The notes beneath the pieces were generated by a model. It ran no database searches. It saw only the letters and a list, made by a program, of their open reading frames with translations, and was not told where the DNA came from. 64,000 nucleotides of DNA from RBG-13-66-14 sp964436465 (GTDB taxonomy: Bacteria; RBG-13-66-14): positions 1 through 64,000 of the forward strand of contig CAYTCV010000005.1 of assembly GCA_964436465.1 (NCBI GenBank). Reading direction: 5' to 3'. Within the stretch, counting starts at the first letter, position 1. Each line of letters starts with the position of its first letter. The position numbers and the translations under genes are program-made. Positions 51,572 through 60,231 of this stretch are shown one piece after another.

Positions 51572-52762
51572 ATGCGACTGTACGAGTACGAGGCGAAGGG
51601 CCTCTTCGGGGAATTCGGCATCCCGGTGCCCGGGGCAAGGGTGGCGAACGACCTGGACGAGTTGGGCAAACTCGCCGGCGAGTTCGCGTATCCCGTGGCG
51701 GTGAAGGCCCAGGTGCTCACCGGCGGCCGCGGCAAGGCCGGCGGCGTAAAGGTGGTCGGGAGCGCCGATGAGCTTCTGCGCGAAGGGGAGCGCATTCTCG
51801 GCCTAACCATCCGCGGGTTCCCGGTGCGGAAGCTGTTAATCGAGGACGCCCTGGACATCGCCCGGGAACTCTATCTGGGCGTCGCCCTGGACCGCGCCGC
51901 CTACGCCCTCACCCTCATCGCCTCCCCGGAGGGCGGGGTGGAAATCGAGCGGGTCGCGGAAGAGCGGCCCGAGGCCATCCACCGGCTCACGGTGGGAATC
52001 GACGAGTGCTTCTACCCCTATCAGGGTGTGGCGCTGGGAAAAAAGCTCGGTCTGGAAGGCGACCGCCTCTCCGCTTTCGCCGGTATCGCCGCCCGCCTGC
52101 TGAAGTCCTTCCGCACCCTGGACCTGAAGATGGCCGAAATCAACCCCCTGGTCGTGACCCGGGAGGGTGAGCTGGTCGCGGCCGATGCCAGAATAAACGC
52201 TGACGACGACGCCCTCTTCCGCCAGCCGCGGCTGGAGGCCCTGGCCGGCGGCGGACGGCACGAGGAGGGGGAGCTCACCCCCCGCGAGAGTAAGGCCCGG
52301 GAGCTGGGAATACCCTACCTGGACCTGGACGGCGACATCGGGATGTTCCCCGGCGGCGCCGGCTTCGGCATCATGGGCAACGACTTCATCCACTACTTCG
52401 GCGGGCGGCCGGCCAACTTCATGGACTCCGGCGGCGGGCCGACCCCGGAGCGCCTGGCGGCGATGCTCAAGCTCCTGGACGACAACCCCGACGTCAGGGC
52501 CATCTTCGGCGCCCGTTTCGGCGGCGTATCCCGCTGCGACGACTTCGCCAAGGGAGTCGTCATATTTTTAAAGGAGCACGGCCTGTCGAAACCCATGGCG
52601 CTGCGCTTCACCGGGAACATGTGGCGGGAGGGCGTGCGTATATTCACCGAGGAGAAGGAGAAAAACCCCGCCCTCTTCGAGAAAATCGAGTTTTTCGGCA
52701 TCGAGACGCCCATCGAGACCGTGGCCCGGCGGGCCGTCGAGTTGGCCCGGGAAACCGTGTAG
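51572..52762 (+). CDS. sucC: Succinyl-CoA ligase beta-subunit-like ATP-grasp protein
   Basis: A 396-aa protein with an N-terminal ATP-grasp domain (EYEAKGLFGEFGIPVPGARV, QVLTGGRGKAGGV, AEINPLVV) and a C-terminal CoA-ligase domain. In this family the second domain usually has GNIGCMVNGAGLAM; here it reads DGDIGMFPGGAGFGIMGNDF with RPANFMDSGGGPTPERL. The pattern still fits a nucleotide-forming acyl-CoA ligase beta subunit, but substrate preference may differ. No alpha subunit (sucD) follows: the next gene is a thioredoxin. CGGAGG precedes the ATG at 51572. Confidence 0.85.
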   Translation: MRLYEYEAKGLFGEFGIPVPGARVANDLDELGKLAGEFAYPVAVKAQVLTGGRGKAGGVKVVGSADELLREGERILGLTIRGFPVRKLLIEDALDIARELYLGVALDRAAYALTLIASPEGGVEIERVAEERPEAIHRLTVGIDECFYPYQGVALGKKLGLEGDRLSAFAGIAARLLKSFRTLDLKMAEINPLVVTREGELVAADARINADDDALFRQPRLEALAGGGRHEEGELTPRESKARELGIPYLDLDGDIGMFPGGAGFGIMGNDFIHYFGGRPANFMDSGGGPTPERLAAMLKLLDDNPDVRAIFGARFGGVSRCDDFAKGVVIFLKEHGLSKPMALRFTGNMWREGVRIFTEEKEKNPALFEKIEFFGIETPIETVARRAVELARETV

Positions 52763-52818
52763 CGCTGGAACCACTTTCCATACATTTCCAAAGAACCGGC
52801 TACAAGCCTGGAGGAAAA

Positions 52819-53517
52819 ATGCAACGACTCATCGTTCTCGTTTTGATTTTCGGCCTCGTCCCGGCCTTCGCCCTCACCGACGACGACGTAGTGAACCTGC
52901 TGGTGGACCTCTACACCTCGTCTTACACCGGCCTGTCCGAGGCGGAAATCTTCGCCTCCTACGGCACCACCGAGGCGGAGATGAACGCGTACTACGATTC
53001 ACTCCCGGCCGAACGGCAGGACGAAATCATTGCGGGAATGCAGGCGGGTTACTACGCCTTCCTGGACTCCCGCTTCGAGGATTTATACGGCAGGGCGCCC
53101 GCGCTCTTCACCGCGCCCTCTCTCGGCGGCGAGCCCTACGAGCTGGCCGGAGACCTGGGCGACAAGGTGCTCTTTGTCAACGTCTTCGCCACCTGGTGCC
53201 CGCCCTGCGAAGAAGAAATCCCCAATTTCGTGGCCCTCATCAAAGAGTATGACGGGGCATTCGGCGTCGTCGGGGTCAGCGTGGACGACTACACCGAGGT
53301 GGATGACCTGGGAGGGTTCGCCGAAGAACACGGGATAAATTACCCCCTCGTCCTCTACACCCAGACCGACGAGGACGCCCAGGTCTACTACTACGCGGAC
53401 AGCATCCCCGCCACCTGGGTCGTGGACCCCGACGGGCTGGTGCAGCGGGTCATCGTCGGGAGCCGGAGCAAGGAGGAATTTATGGAAATCATCGACTCGT
53501 ACCTGGCCGGCGATTGA
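52819..53517 (+). CDS. TlpA/ResA-like thiol-disulfide oxidoreductase
   Basis: A 232-aa exported protein. Residues 1-18 form a signal peptide, about 20-90 a helical domain (LSEAEIFASYGTTEAEMNAY) and about 95-230 a thioredoxin fold with FATWCPPCEEEIPNF (CxxC) and SIPATWVVDPDG (cis-Pro). It should reduce or oxidise thiols outside the cytoplasm, for example in cytochrome maturation. GGAGGAAAA before ATG 52819 fixes the start. It lies 56 bases after sucC. Confidence 0.88.
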   Translation: MQRLIVLVLIFGLVPAFALTDDDVVNLLVDLYTSSYTGLSEAEIFASYGTTEAEMNAYYDSLPAERQDEIIAGMQAGYYAFLDSRFEDLYGRAPALFTAPSLGGEPYELAGDLGDKVLFVNVFATWCPPCEEEIPNFVALIKEYDGAFGVVGVSVDDYTEVDDLGGFAEEHGINYPLVLYTQTDEDAQVYYYADSIPATWVVDPDGLVQRVIVGSRSKEEFMEIIDSYLAGD

Positions 53518-53744
53518 GGCGTCCCCCACTCCATGTGGGAGCGGCGCACCGACGAGTTAGGGTGAGGATTAAAACGGCGGGGACTAAAGTCCCCGCCCTA
53601 CATTTAGGCGCACGTTGACGGGTGAATAACCACGGGCGAGCGTGGACACCCGCCCCTACGATACCGGCGTGAATCGCGCATCAACCTCGTAGAGGCCGAC
53701 CTAAACGGCGCGCCGTCGGTCCGCCCCTACGTCATTTTAACCGG
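53518..53744. repeat. Gene-free mosaic of dispersed repeats
   Basis: This stretch contains several elements known elsewhere in the window: the CCCC...CTCC...GGGTGAGG type (53522-53567), the perfect GGCGGGGACT/AGTCCCCGCC palindrome (53577-53602) and the GGGCGAGCGTGGACACCCGCCC type (53634-53660). Confidence 0.7.
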
Positions 53745-54758
53745 TCAGAAGGCGTACGACACCGTCGCGCGGTAGCTCTCGCCCGTCCCCTCGGGGCCGA
53801 AGCCCATGGCGAAGTCCGCGCTGAAACCGCCGAGGGTGAGTCCCGCCCCGACGCGCACGTCCTCCTCCCCGTGGTACCCCATCGAGAATGTCGCCACGCC
53901 GTCGATGGTGTACGCCGCCGCCACGGACCAGGAAAAATCGTCGTAGAAATCGGCCATGCCGCCCGCCGCGACCACCAGCCCCTCCCAGGTGAAGGCCAGG
54001 GCGCCCCGCACCCGGCGCTGCCCCAGGCTCCGCACGTCGTAGAGCTGGATGTTGGGCTGGATGAAGTTCTCACACGTGACCGCCGCGTAGAACCACCGCC
54101 AGACGATGGGCACGGCGAATCCGATGTCCATCCCGAAGCCCTGGTCCCCCGCCCCGCCCACCTCCCGGGCGAAGATGCGGAAGCCCAGGCCCAGGTAGTA
54201 GCCCGGGCGGTACTCGGGCGCCCGGCTCACCCAATCCCCCGGCTCCTCGTAGGTCTCCACGTACTCCTCGACCTCGCCGGTGTCCACCTCCTCCTCGGTG
54301 GAAGCGTCCTCCTCGGGAAGGATGACCTTCGTCCCCAGGCCGATGGACCAGCCGATGTTTATCGCCGTGGCGATGTCCCGGCCGTCCGAACTTCCGGGCG
54401 GTAAACCCCCGCTGAAGGCGGCGGCTTCGGCGTCGGAGCGGTCTACGTCGAGGACGAGCGTCCCCAGCCGCAGCATGCCGGTGATGGGGTAGACCACGCC
54501 CAGGGACTCTCGGTTGACGTCGGTGTCCGCCGAGTACGGCATGACGTAGGTCGCCCCGACGTCCACCCCCGCGGTGTAGTCGGCCAGGAGGGGATTGGCG
54601 CCGGGGAGGTAGGCGGGCCGTCCGGGGACGGCGATGGCCGCCACGCCGAAGACGTACTCCCGCGCGCCGTACGCCTCGCTGAAATCGGCCAGGGGGTCCG
54701 TCACCCCGGCGGCGAGCACCGGGACACACAGGCAGAGGGTGAGGAGGATTTTACGCAT
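53745..54758 (-). CDS. Outer-membrane beta-barrel protein, function unknown
   Basis: A 337-aa exported protein (signal peptide about 1-16) with strand-rich sequence (YLPGANPLLADYTAGVDVGA, YYLGLGFRIFA, SWSVAAAYTIDGVATFSMGY) and a C-terminal YAF, the usual end of barrel proteins. An acidic 25-residue segment (about 152-175, rich in Glu) probably forms a loop. It follows the HExxH gene by six bases on the same strand, in an operon with accA. Related to PorV-like proteins in style only. Confidence 0.72.
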   Translation of the reverse strand: MRKILLTLCLCVPVLAAGVTDPLADFSEAYGAREYVFGVAAIAVPGRPAYLPGANPLLADYTAGVDVGATYVMPYSADTDVNRESLGVVYPITGMLRLGTLVLDVDRSDAEAAAFSGGLPPGSSDGRDIATAINIGWSIGLGTKVILPEEDASTEEEVDTGEVEEYVETYEEPGDWVSRAPEYRPGYYLGLGFRIFAREVGGAGDQGFGMDIGFAVPIVWRWFYAAVTCENFIQPNIQLYDVRSLGQRRVRGALAFTWEGLVVAAGGMADFYDDFSWSVAAAYTIDGVATFSMGYHGEEDVRVGAGLTLGGFSADFAMGFGPEGTGESYRATVSYAF

Positions 54759-54764
54759 CCGCTT

Positions 54765-55577
54765 TTATAATCCGAAGAGAACCCGCGCCCGCCAGGCGGC
54801 CAGGCGGATGGTGGCGGCGTCCAGGTATCCCAGCGCCCACCAGTGACCCGCCCGGTGCCGCACCGCGTTCAGGGTCAGCGCGCCCCAGCCGAGCCCGAAA
54901 ACGGCCAGGTCGGTCAGCCACTCGTCCTTGCGCTCCAACTGGTTCGGCCGCTGCGGGTCGGCCGCGGACGAGGGATTGAGCACTTTGTAGTACCCGTGCC
55001 GGAACAGGAAGGCGTGGGTGCTCTCATGGGCCAGAATCGAGCCGACGGCCAGCGGGTCGTCCCGGAAGGCCTCGGCGATGTAAATCTGCTGCGGCTCGGG
55101 GAACTCGGGCACGCCGGTCATCGGCGGCCGCTCGGTCACCCGCACCAGCCCCGGAACCTCGAGCCAGTCGGTGAATTCGACCGGCACCGGGTCCTCGCCC
55201 GTCCAGGCGGCCAGGGCCTCCTGGAACCGCGACGGGTCACCGTGGACCAGATAATCCCGGTAGAGCTCCTCGACGTCCAGCGGCCCCCTTGCGGCGTCCC
55301 CGCGGACGTAGCGCAGGACGAAATCCACCTCGTCCAGCAGGGCCGGGTCCACGTCGGTCGGCTTCTCCACGGGCAGAAGGCTGTTCAGGAGAAAGACCCG
55401 GACCTGGAGGTCCCGCTTTTTCCCAAAGAGGCCCTTTTTCCCGGCTCCCCGCAGACGGACGGTCCCCCCGCTCTCGAATCCGGCAGGAAGCGGAAAGCGG
55501 AGATGAATCCCCTTTGAATTCAGCTCCACCGCGTCCCCGCGGGCGGCCGCCGCCGGGGAGATGAAGACGTATTCCAT
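54765..55577 (-). CDS. HExxH putative metallopeptidase with J-protein-like N-terminal segment
   Basis: A 270-aa protein. Residues about 150-220 hold SILAHESTHAFLFRHGYYKV (HExxH) and, 30-odd residues later, DEWLTDLAVFGLG, whose Glu could be the third zinc ligand as in gluzincins. No signal peptide is seen. The N-terminal 50 residues (LPAGFESGGTVRLRGAGKKG, then RDLQVRVFLL) look like the substrate-binding domain of DnaJ-type chaperones. Its ATG directly follows the accA stop (TAGATG), so translation is coupled. Function unknown; cytoplasmic by appearance. Confidence 0.68.
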   Translation of the reverse strand: MEYVFISPAAAARGDAVELNSKGIHLRFPLPAGFESGGTVRLRGAGKKGLFGKKRDLQVRVFLLNSLLPVEKPTDVDPALLDEVDFVLRYVRGDAARGPLDVEELYRDYLVHGDPSRFQEALAAWTGEDPVPVEFTDWLEVPGLVRVTERPPMTGVPEFPEPQQIYIAEAFRDDPLAVGSILAHESTHAFLFRHGYYKVLNPSSAADPQRPNQLERKDEWLTDLAVFGLGWGALTLNAVRHRAGHWWALGYLDAATIRLAAWRARVLFGL

Positions 55578-56579
55578 CTAATTTGCCGGAGGCATAGCTC
55601 GCGACGGCGAGCCGTACGCTCGGTTCTCGGCGTACACCCCCATGACCCGGAACTTGTCGTAGCGCTTTTGGAGCAGCTCGTTCACCGGCAGCTTGGTCAG
55701 CTCGGCCAGGTCGCCGACGAGGACCTCCTTGATGATTTGGGCCGTTTCGTCCACGCCGTTGTGCGCCCCGCCCAGGGGCTCCGGCAGAACGCGGTCCACC
55801 ACGCCGAGGTCCACCAGGTGCCTGCCCGAGACGCGCAGCGCCTGGGCGGCCTCCTGGGCCTGGGCCTGGTCGCGCCACAGAATCGCCGCGCAGCCCTCGG
55901 GGCTGATGACCGAGTAGTAGCTGTTCTCCAGCATGTACACCCGGTCGCCGACGCCTATTCCCAGGGCGCCGCCGGAGCCGCCCTCGCCGATGACCACGAT
56001 GATTATAGGCACCCGCAGGGTAAACATGTCCCGGATATTGTGGGCGATGGCCTCGGAGATGCCGCGCTCCTCGGAGCCTATGCCGGGGTAGGCGCCGGTG
56101 GTGTCGAGGAAGGAGATGAGGGGCAGGCCGAAGCGGTCGGCCAGGTCCATGATGCGGCGGGCCTTGCGGAAGCCCTCGGGGTGGGGCATGCCGAAGTTCC
56201 GCTGAAGCTTCTCCTTGGTGGAGCGGCCCTTCTGGTGCCCGATTAGCGCCACCGGCCGCCCCTCCAGCCGCCCCACGCCGGTCACCATGGCGTGGTCGTC
56301 GGCGAAGTTCCGGTCCCCGTGAAGCTCCACCCAGTCGGTCAGGATGCGCTGCACGTAGTCCAGGGTGTAGGGACGCTGGGGGTGCCGCGCCACCTGGACC
56401 CGCTGCCAGATGGTCAGGTTCGCGTAGACCTGCTCCTTGAGCTGCTCCAGCTTGGCGGAGAGGGTCTCGATTTCGTCGGCGAAGTCCACGGGCCCTTCGG
56501 CGCTGAGCTTCTTCAGCTCCTCGATGCGCCGGTTGAGGTCGTAGATGGGCTGTTCGAAGGCGAGCTGGGCGAACTCCAT
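55578..56579 (-). CDS. accA: Acetyl-CoA carboxylase carboxyltransferase alpha subunit
   Basis: A 333-aa subunit that transfers carboxyl from biotin to acetyl-CoA to form malonyl-CoA. It starts LAFEQPIYDLNRRIEELKKL; then HGDRNFADDHAM, GHQKGRSTKEKLQRNFGMPH, FLDTTGAYPGIGSEERG, GEGGSGGALGIGVGDRV and YSVISPEGCAAILWRD follow. The ATG at 56579 has GGAGGAACGC upstream. accD is not in the window. It heads an operon with the HExxH gene and a barrel gene. Confidence 0.96.
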   Translation of the reverse strand: MEFAQLAFEQPIYDLNRRIEELKKLSAEGPVDFADEIETLSAKLEQLKEQVYANLTIWQRVQVARHPQRPYTLDYVQRILTDWVELHGDRNFADDHAMVTGVGRLEGRPVALIGHQKGRSTKEKLQRNFGMPHPEGFRKARRIMDLADRFGLPLISFLDTTGAYPGIGSEERGISEAIAHNIRDMFTLRVPIIIVVIGEGGSGGALGIGVGDRVYMLENSYYSVISPEGCAAILWRDQAQAQEAAQALRVSGRHLVDLGVVDRVLPEPLGGAHNGVDETAQIIKEVLVGDLAELTKLPVNELLQKRYDKFRVMGVYAENRAYGSPSRAMPPAN

Positions 56580-56989
56580 GCGTTCCTCCGCAAAAAAGTC
56601 TAACCCGGGGCGTTCAGCCGAGCACCCGGTCCGCGGCATCGGAGATATTTACATCGCGACCCGACGGGCGACCGTCATCCCGGTTCCCGCGCAACATCCG
56701 CCCCCCGCCGACGACCGGCCCCGATTCACTTGACGGCCCAACGAGTATTGCACCTCGTCCTGACCGCCAAGCTAAAGCAGCGCTTCCCCACCCGCCTGAA
56801 ATCTACCAGGCGCGACCCTCGCTCTGAACACCGAACGAGAACAACGCGCTCCCGCCCGACGACCGGCCCCCTTGCCCGTGGGGAACGATTGGGCTACTAT
56901 TGAACGTACCCTAGCACGCGCGGGGGGAAGTGTCAAGAAGCGACGGGCAGCAGCTCGTCCGTATCGCGCTGTTATAAAAAGGTTTAGCC
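56580..56989. other. Gene-free intergenic region
   Basis: About 410 bases between the divergent accA and small lipoprotein genes. No gene, tRNA or clear consensus promoter can be supported here. Confidence 0.5.
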
Positions 56990-57352
56990 ATGAAGCCGCT
57001 CCGAACCTCCTTCGCCCTCCTGCTCCTGGTCCTGGTCATCGGGGGCTGCAATCCCGCCAAAATGGACGACCTCATCGCCGACCTGGCCGGGACGTGGCAC
57101 GGGAGCACCACGCTGGGCATGGTGCTGGACCTGAGGATATCCGAGAACGGCAACACCACCGGCAACTACGACTCCTACTACTTCACCGGTCAGGCCCACC
57201 TCTACGGGACGCAGTTCGAGCTGTCCTCCATCGACATCGACATATCGGGCCAGTACACCGCCGACAGCGAACGCCTGGACGGCTACCTCGACGATTATCG
57301 GGACCCCGAGAATCCCGTCGAGGACCAATTCACCGTCTTCCTGGTGAAGTAG
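56990..57352 (+). CDS. Small beta-rich lipoprotein
   Basis: A 120-aa protein with a lipobox (LVIGGCNP, Cys about residue 20). The mature part reads DLAGTWHGSTTLGMVLDLRI, then NGNTTGNYDSYYFTG and DIDISGQYTADSERLDGYL, a pattern of a small beta-barrel similar to lipocalin-like domains. Two terminators follow. Role unknown. Confidence 0.7.
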   Translation: MKPLRTSFALLLLVLVIGGCNPAKMDDLIADLAGTWHGSTTLGMVLDLRISENGNTTGNYDSYYFTGQAHLYGTQFELSSIDIDISGQYTADSERLDGYLDDYRDPENPVEDQFTVFLVK

Positions 57353-57371
57353 CGGCGGCGACCGAAAAACG

Positions 57372-57392
57372 AGGCCCCGATGGGCCTTTTTT
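57372..57392 (+). terminator. Intrinsic terminator (first of two)
   Basis: The hairpin AGGCCC-CGAT-GGGCCT is followed by a T run, 20 bases after the lipoprotein stop. Confidence 0.8.
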
Positions 57393-57429
57393 AATCCATC
57401 TTCCGAGAATCGGGAGTAGTAGCGTCGCC

Positions 57430-57457
57430 GAAAAAACGGCCCTATAAGGGCCCTTTT
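57430..57457. terminator. Bidirectional intrinsic terminator (second of two)
   Basis: GGCCCT-ATA-AGGGCC, with a run of A before and a run of T after. It closes the lytic transglycosylase gene from the other side. Confidence 0.82.
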
Positions 57458-57473
57458 TTAACTCCCCGGACGG

Positions 57474-58109
57474 TCAGGGCGTGGGGGGGACGTTGGTGAT
57501 GGTCCCGTCGGGGGCGATGTACACGGGAGCCGAGCACTCGCCGCCGACCACCTCCACCTTCTCCCCACCGGCTCCGCCGTAGCGTCGGTAGTGCTCCAGC
57601 ACCAGGACCACGTACCGCTGGGTCTCGGGGTAGGGCGGCACCGCGCCGTAGTACTCCACGGACCGGGGCCCCGCGTTGTAGGCAGCCAGGGCCAGGCGCA
57701 GGTCGCCGTCGAAGCGCTCCAGCATCGCGCGCAGGTAGCGGCAGCCGCCGTCCACGTTGGCCGTGGGGTCCCAGGGGTCGGAAACGCCCAGCTCCCGGGC
57801 GGTGGCGGGCATGAGCTGCATCAGGCCCATGGCGCCCGAGCCGGAGAGGGCCTTCGGGTAAAAGGCGCTCTCCACCTTCACCACCGCCTTGACCAGGGCG
57901 GTCTCCAGGCCGTAGCGACCGGCGGCGGACTCGATGAGGGGGGTGAAGTTTTCCTCGTTGGAGGCGGAAGCGGCCAGCGCCTCGGGGGTGGGCACGTAGA
58001 GCCGGGGATGGGCGGGGACGTTGGTGATGACGCCGTCGCGGACGACCACCTCGTCGGCCCGGGCGGTCAGGAGGAGCAGGAGGGTCAACGCGAAGGTCCG
58101 CCTGAGCAT
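57474..58109 (-). CDS. Lytic transglycosylase (SLT domain)
   Basis: A 211-aa exported murein hydrolase (signal peptide about 1-18). The SLT domain runs from about residue 58 to 175: GLETALVKAVVKVESAFYPK (catalytic Glu), GAMGLMQLMPATARELG, DGGCRYLRAMLERF and LALAAYNAGP. Such enzymes cleave peptidoglycan to 1,6-anhydro products. An N-terminal and a C-terminal short segment share the motif TNVP, possibly a repeat of a small sandwich. It follows the LytR_C gene by 112 bases. Confidence 0.9.
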   Translation of the reverse strand: MLRRTFALTLLLLLTARADEVVVRDGVITNVPAHPRLYVPTPEALAASASNEENFTPLIESAAGRYGLETALVKAVVKVESAFYPKALSGSGAMGLMQLMPATARELGVSDPWDPTANVDGGCRYLRAMLERFDGDLRLALAAYNAGPRSVEYYGAVPPYPETQRYVVLVLEHYRRYGGAGGEKVEVVGGECSAPVYIAPDGTITNVPPTP

Positions 58110-58157
58110 CGCTTCCCCCCGCGGCGGTCGGCGGCCTACCCGCTAACCGCGAAGCGG

Positions 58158-58185
58158 TGTAGGGCGGTTCTTCTACGAGCCGCCA
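58158..58185. repeat. Dispersed palindromic repeat
   Basis: TGTAGGGCGGTTCTTCTACGAGCCGCC, an imperfect copy of the family. Confidence 0.55.
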
Positions 58186-58198
58186 TAATCCCGATTCA

Positions 58199-58226
58199 CG
58201 GCGGGACGTGGAAGTCCCGCCCTACA
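58199..58226. repeat. Dispersed palindromic repeat that supplies a stop codon
   Basis: Read on the minus strand it is AATGTAGGGCGGGACTTCCACGTCCCGCC. The ATG-TAG in it are the last codons of the LytR_C protein gene. Confidence 0.65.
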
Positions 58227-59016
58227 TTCCGCCGAGGACCACCTGCAGGTCGTTGGGGATGCCGGTCACCGAACCGGGCAGGCCGAGGGCCTCTTTCAGG
58301 GCCAGGGCGTACTCGAGCTTCTCCGGCGTGCAGGAGATGGTGGTGCGCTCGCAGTCGAAGGTGTTGTTGTTGCGAAAGTCCACGACGGTCAGGCCGAAGC
58401 CCTCGAGCTTGTGCGCCGTGCGGGAGGCCATGCCGGCGATGCCGCTTCCGTTGAGCACCTCGGCGGTGAGTCCGGACACCCCCTCGGGCAGCGCGCCGGT
58501 GTCGGGCGTCGCGGCTAGAACCCCCTCGATGTCCCGGCCCAGGACGAGGGAGATATCCACCCGCCGCGGGGCGCCGAATCCGAGCAGGTCGGACAGTTGC
58601 TCGGCGAAGGACCGCAGCTCCTCGCTATCGCCGTGGTAGTAGACGACGTTGACGTTCCCGGAGCCCAGAACGGAAATCGGCACGGCGCTGTACTCGGTCT
58701 GGCCGAGCTGGGAGAGCTGGTACTCCACGTCGTTGAGCCTCTCGGCGTCCGCCGGCGTGTGCCAGACCTCCACCGAGTAGCGCTGCGGGAGGATGATTTC
58801 GTCGGGCGGCTCGTTGCCCTCGGGCAGCTCGTTGACCGTGGCGTTTTCGCCGTCTTGAGTCACGCCGTCCGGGACACTTTCCTCCGACTCCCAGGGTCGC
58901 CAGACGAACAACACCACGACGGCAACCGCCACCACGCAGACTACCACGATGGCGATTGTCCGGCGTTTCTGCTTGCGGCGCCGGGACCGCATCATCTCAA
59001 CCCGACCCTCTATCAC
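58222..59016 (-). CDS. LytR_C-domain membrane-anchored protein
   Basis: A 264-aa protein: basic cytoplasmic start with RRRKQKRR, one membrane helix (about 21-42), an acidic linker, and two repeats of a small alpha-beta domain. The second (about residues 185-260: LTAEVLNGSGIAGMASRTAH, FGLTVVDFRNNNTF) is the LytR C-terminal domain, found alone or next to LCP cell-wall ligases. Here no LCP domain is present. Its last two codons lie in a dispersed repeat (58199-58226), so the end may differ from orthologs. Confidence 0.82.
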   Translation of the reverse strand: MIEGRVEMMRSRRRKQKRRTIAIVVVCVVAVAVVVLFVWRPWESEESVPDGVTQDGENATVNELPEGNEPPDEIILPQRYSVEVWHTPADAERLNDVEYQLSQLGQTEYSAVPISVLGSGNVNVVYYHGDSEELRSFAEQLSDLLGFGAPRRVDISLVLGRDIEGVLAATPDTGALPEGVSGLTAEVLNGSGIAGMASRTAHKLEGFGLTVVDFRNNNTFDCERTTISCTPEKLEYALALKEALGLPGSVTGIPNDLQVVLGGM

Positions 59017-59022
59017 TTCATC

Positions 59023-59162
59023 TCCCGCAATCCATGAAGAGGAGTCCTAATCCAAAGGGGAGGAAACACAGTCGGCCTACAATTCCCGCAACCCGTGAAG
59101 AGTCGGTGAAAGCGGTAGGGCGATTCTCCCGCTCATCCTTCATCCCCCGCAACCCGTGAAGA
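59023..59162. repeat. Three short repeats spaced about 60 bases
   Basis: TCCCGCAACCCGTGAAGAG occurs at 59083-59101, with a near-identical copy at about 59144-59162 and a two-mismatch copy at 59023-59041, in a regular 60/61-base spacing. The bases between are not alike. Confidence 0.6.
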
Positions 59163-59195
59163 GTGGGCCGTACCGCGTGGGGCCCGAATCCGCCC

Positions 59196-60161
59196 CTACC
59201 TCACCGCGGTCATGGGTGAGGGGTCCAGAAGGGAGCTCACACGGACCTTCCGCGTGCCGGTGGAGTCGTAGAGTGCCACCAAATCCGCATCCCGCACCGA
59301 GAGCCACACATTTTCCCTCAGGGTGGATAGCTCGGGGGTGCCCGGAAGGTCATCCACCTCCGCCGTAATACCCCCTTCGGCGTCCACGAGCAGAAGGTCC
59401 CTCCCGGCGGCGTCGAACACCCAGCATCCGTCGCCCATCGCCCCCAGAACCCGCGGGCTCCCAAGTTCCTCAACGGTCAGGAGGAGGGAGCCGTCGTCTA
59501 GAGAGCGTCTCTGGAGAGCATCTCCCACGGCCAGCCAGAAGTAATCCGCATCGGGGTCGGCGCTGATGTCGTAAAACCCGCCCCCCAGGTCCAGGTCGAA
59601 CACCGTCGAGCCGTCGGCGGGGTCGAGGCCGAGGACGTGGAAATCGACGCCCGCCGCCTGGGTCACGACCAGGACGACCCGCGCACCGCCTCCCGCCAGT
59701 GCGAGCGCGCGGGGCGGTGAATCGAGTTCGCTCCGCCACAGGGGGTTGCCGTCGGTGTCGAAGGCGTCCACCTCGAGCGCGCCCGAATCAGCCACGTACA
59801 CGTCTCCCGTGTCCGAATCCACCGCCACCGCGCCGGGGCGGACGAAACCGCTGAGGTAGAGCTCCTTCGTCCCGGAGTTGGTGATTTTCACCAGCCTCGC
59901 GGCGGCGGAATCGGAGAGCCACAGGGTGGCCGTCGCGGCCTCGGCGGCCAGGTAATCCGCCTCGCCGAAGTTATCCACGACGGTCTCCACGTCCCCGTCC
60001 TTCGACAGAAGCACCAGAATGCCCTGGGAGCCGTCGAGGACCCAGCAGCCCCCGAGACCCGCGGTCTCCTCGGCGGCCGGTTCGCACCCGCCGAGGGCCA
60101 GAGCGATGACGGCACCCGCCGCCAGGATAAGGGGTTTAATCGAGCTAAACGAGCTGTGCAT
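59196..60161 (-). CDS. Beta-propeller lipoprotein
   Basis: A 321-aa lipoprotein (lipobox ALALGGCEP, Cys about residue 24). The body has five or six propeller blades: DGSQGILVLLSKDGDVETVV, TATLWLSDSAAARLVKI, AVDSDTGDVYVADSGALEVD and YFWLAVGDALQRR. It resembles the lipoprotein at 14320-15306 in architecture. The ATG at 60161 begins the signal peptide; the longer frame upstream is not protein-like. Ligand unknown. Confidence 0.75.
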   Translation of the reverse strand: MHSSFSSIKPLILAAGAVIALALGGCEPAAEETAGLGGCWVLDGSQGILVLLSKDGDVETVVDNFGEADYLAAEAATATLWLSDSAAARLVKITNSGTKELYLSGFVRPGAVAVDSDTGDVYVADSGALEVDAFDTDGNPLWRSELDSPPRALALAGGGARVVLVVTQAAGVDFHVLGLDPADGSTVFDLDLGGGFYDISADPDADYFWLAVGDALQRRSLDDGSLLLTVEELGSPRVLGAMGDGCWVFDAAGRDLLLVDAEGGITAEVDDLPGTPELSTLRENVWLSVRDADLVALYDSTGTRKVRVSSLLDPSPMTAVR

Positions 60162-60231
60162 CCAGTAAAACCCCCTGCCACCACGAGAAGAGGCGGCGCC
60201 GGTGTAAATTCTCAACAGGGCAACCCCGCTG

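Noticed and set aside
59023..59162. Short repeats with regular spacing as a CRISPR array
   Set aside because: Only three copies of about 19 bases, one with two mismatches, spacers of about 41 bases, no cas genes anywhere in the window.
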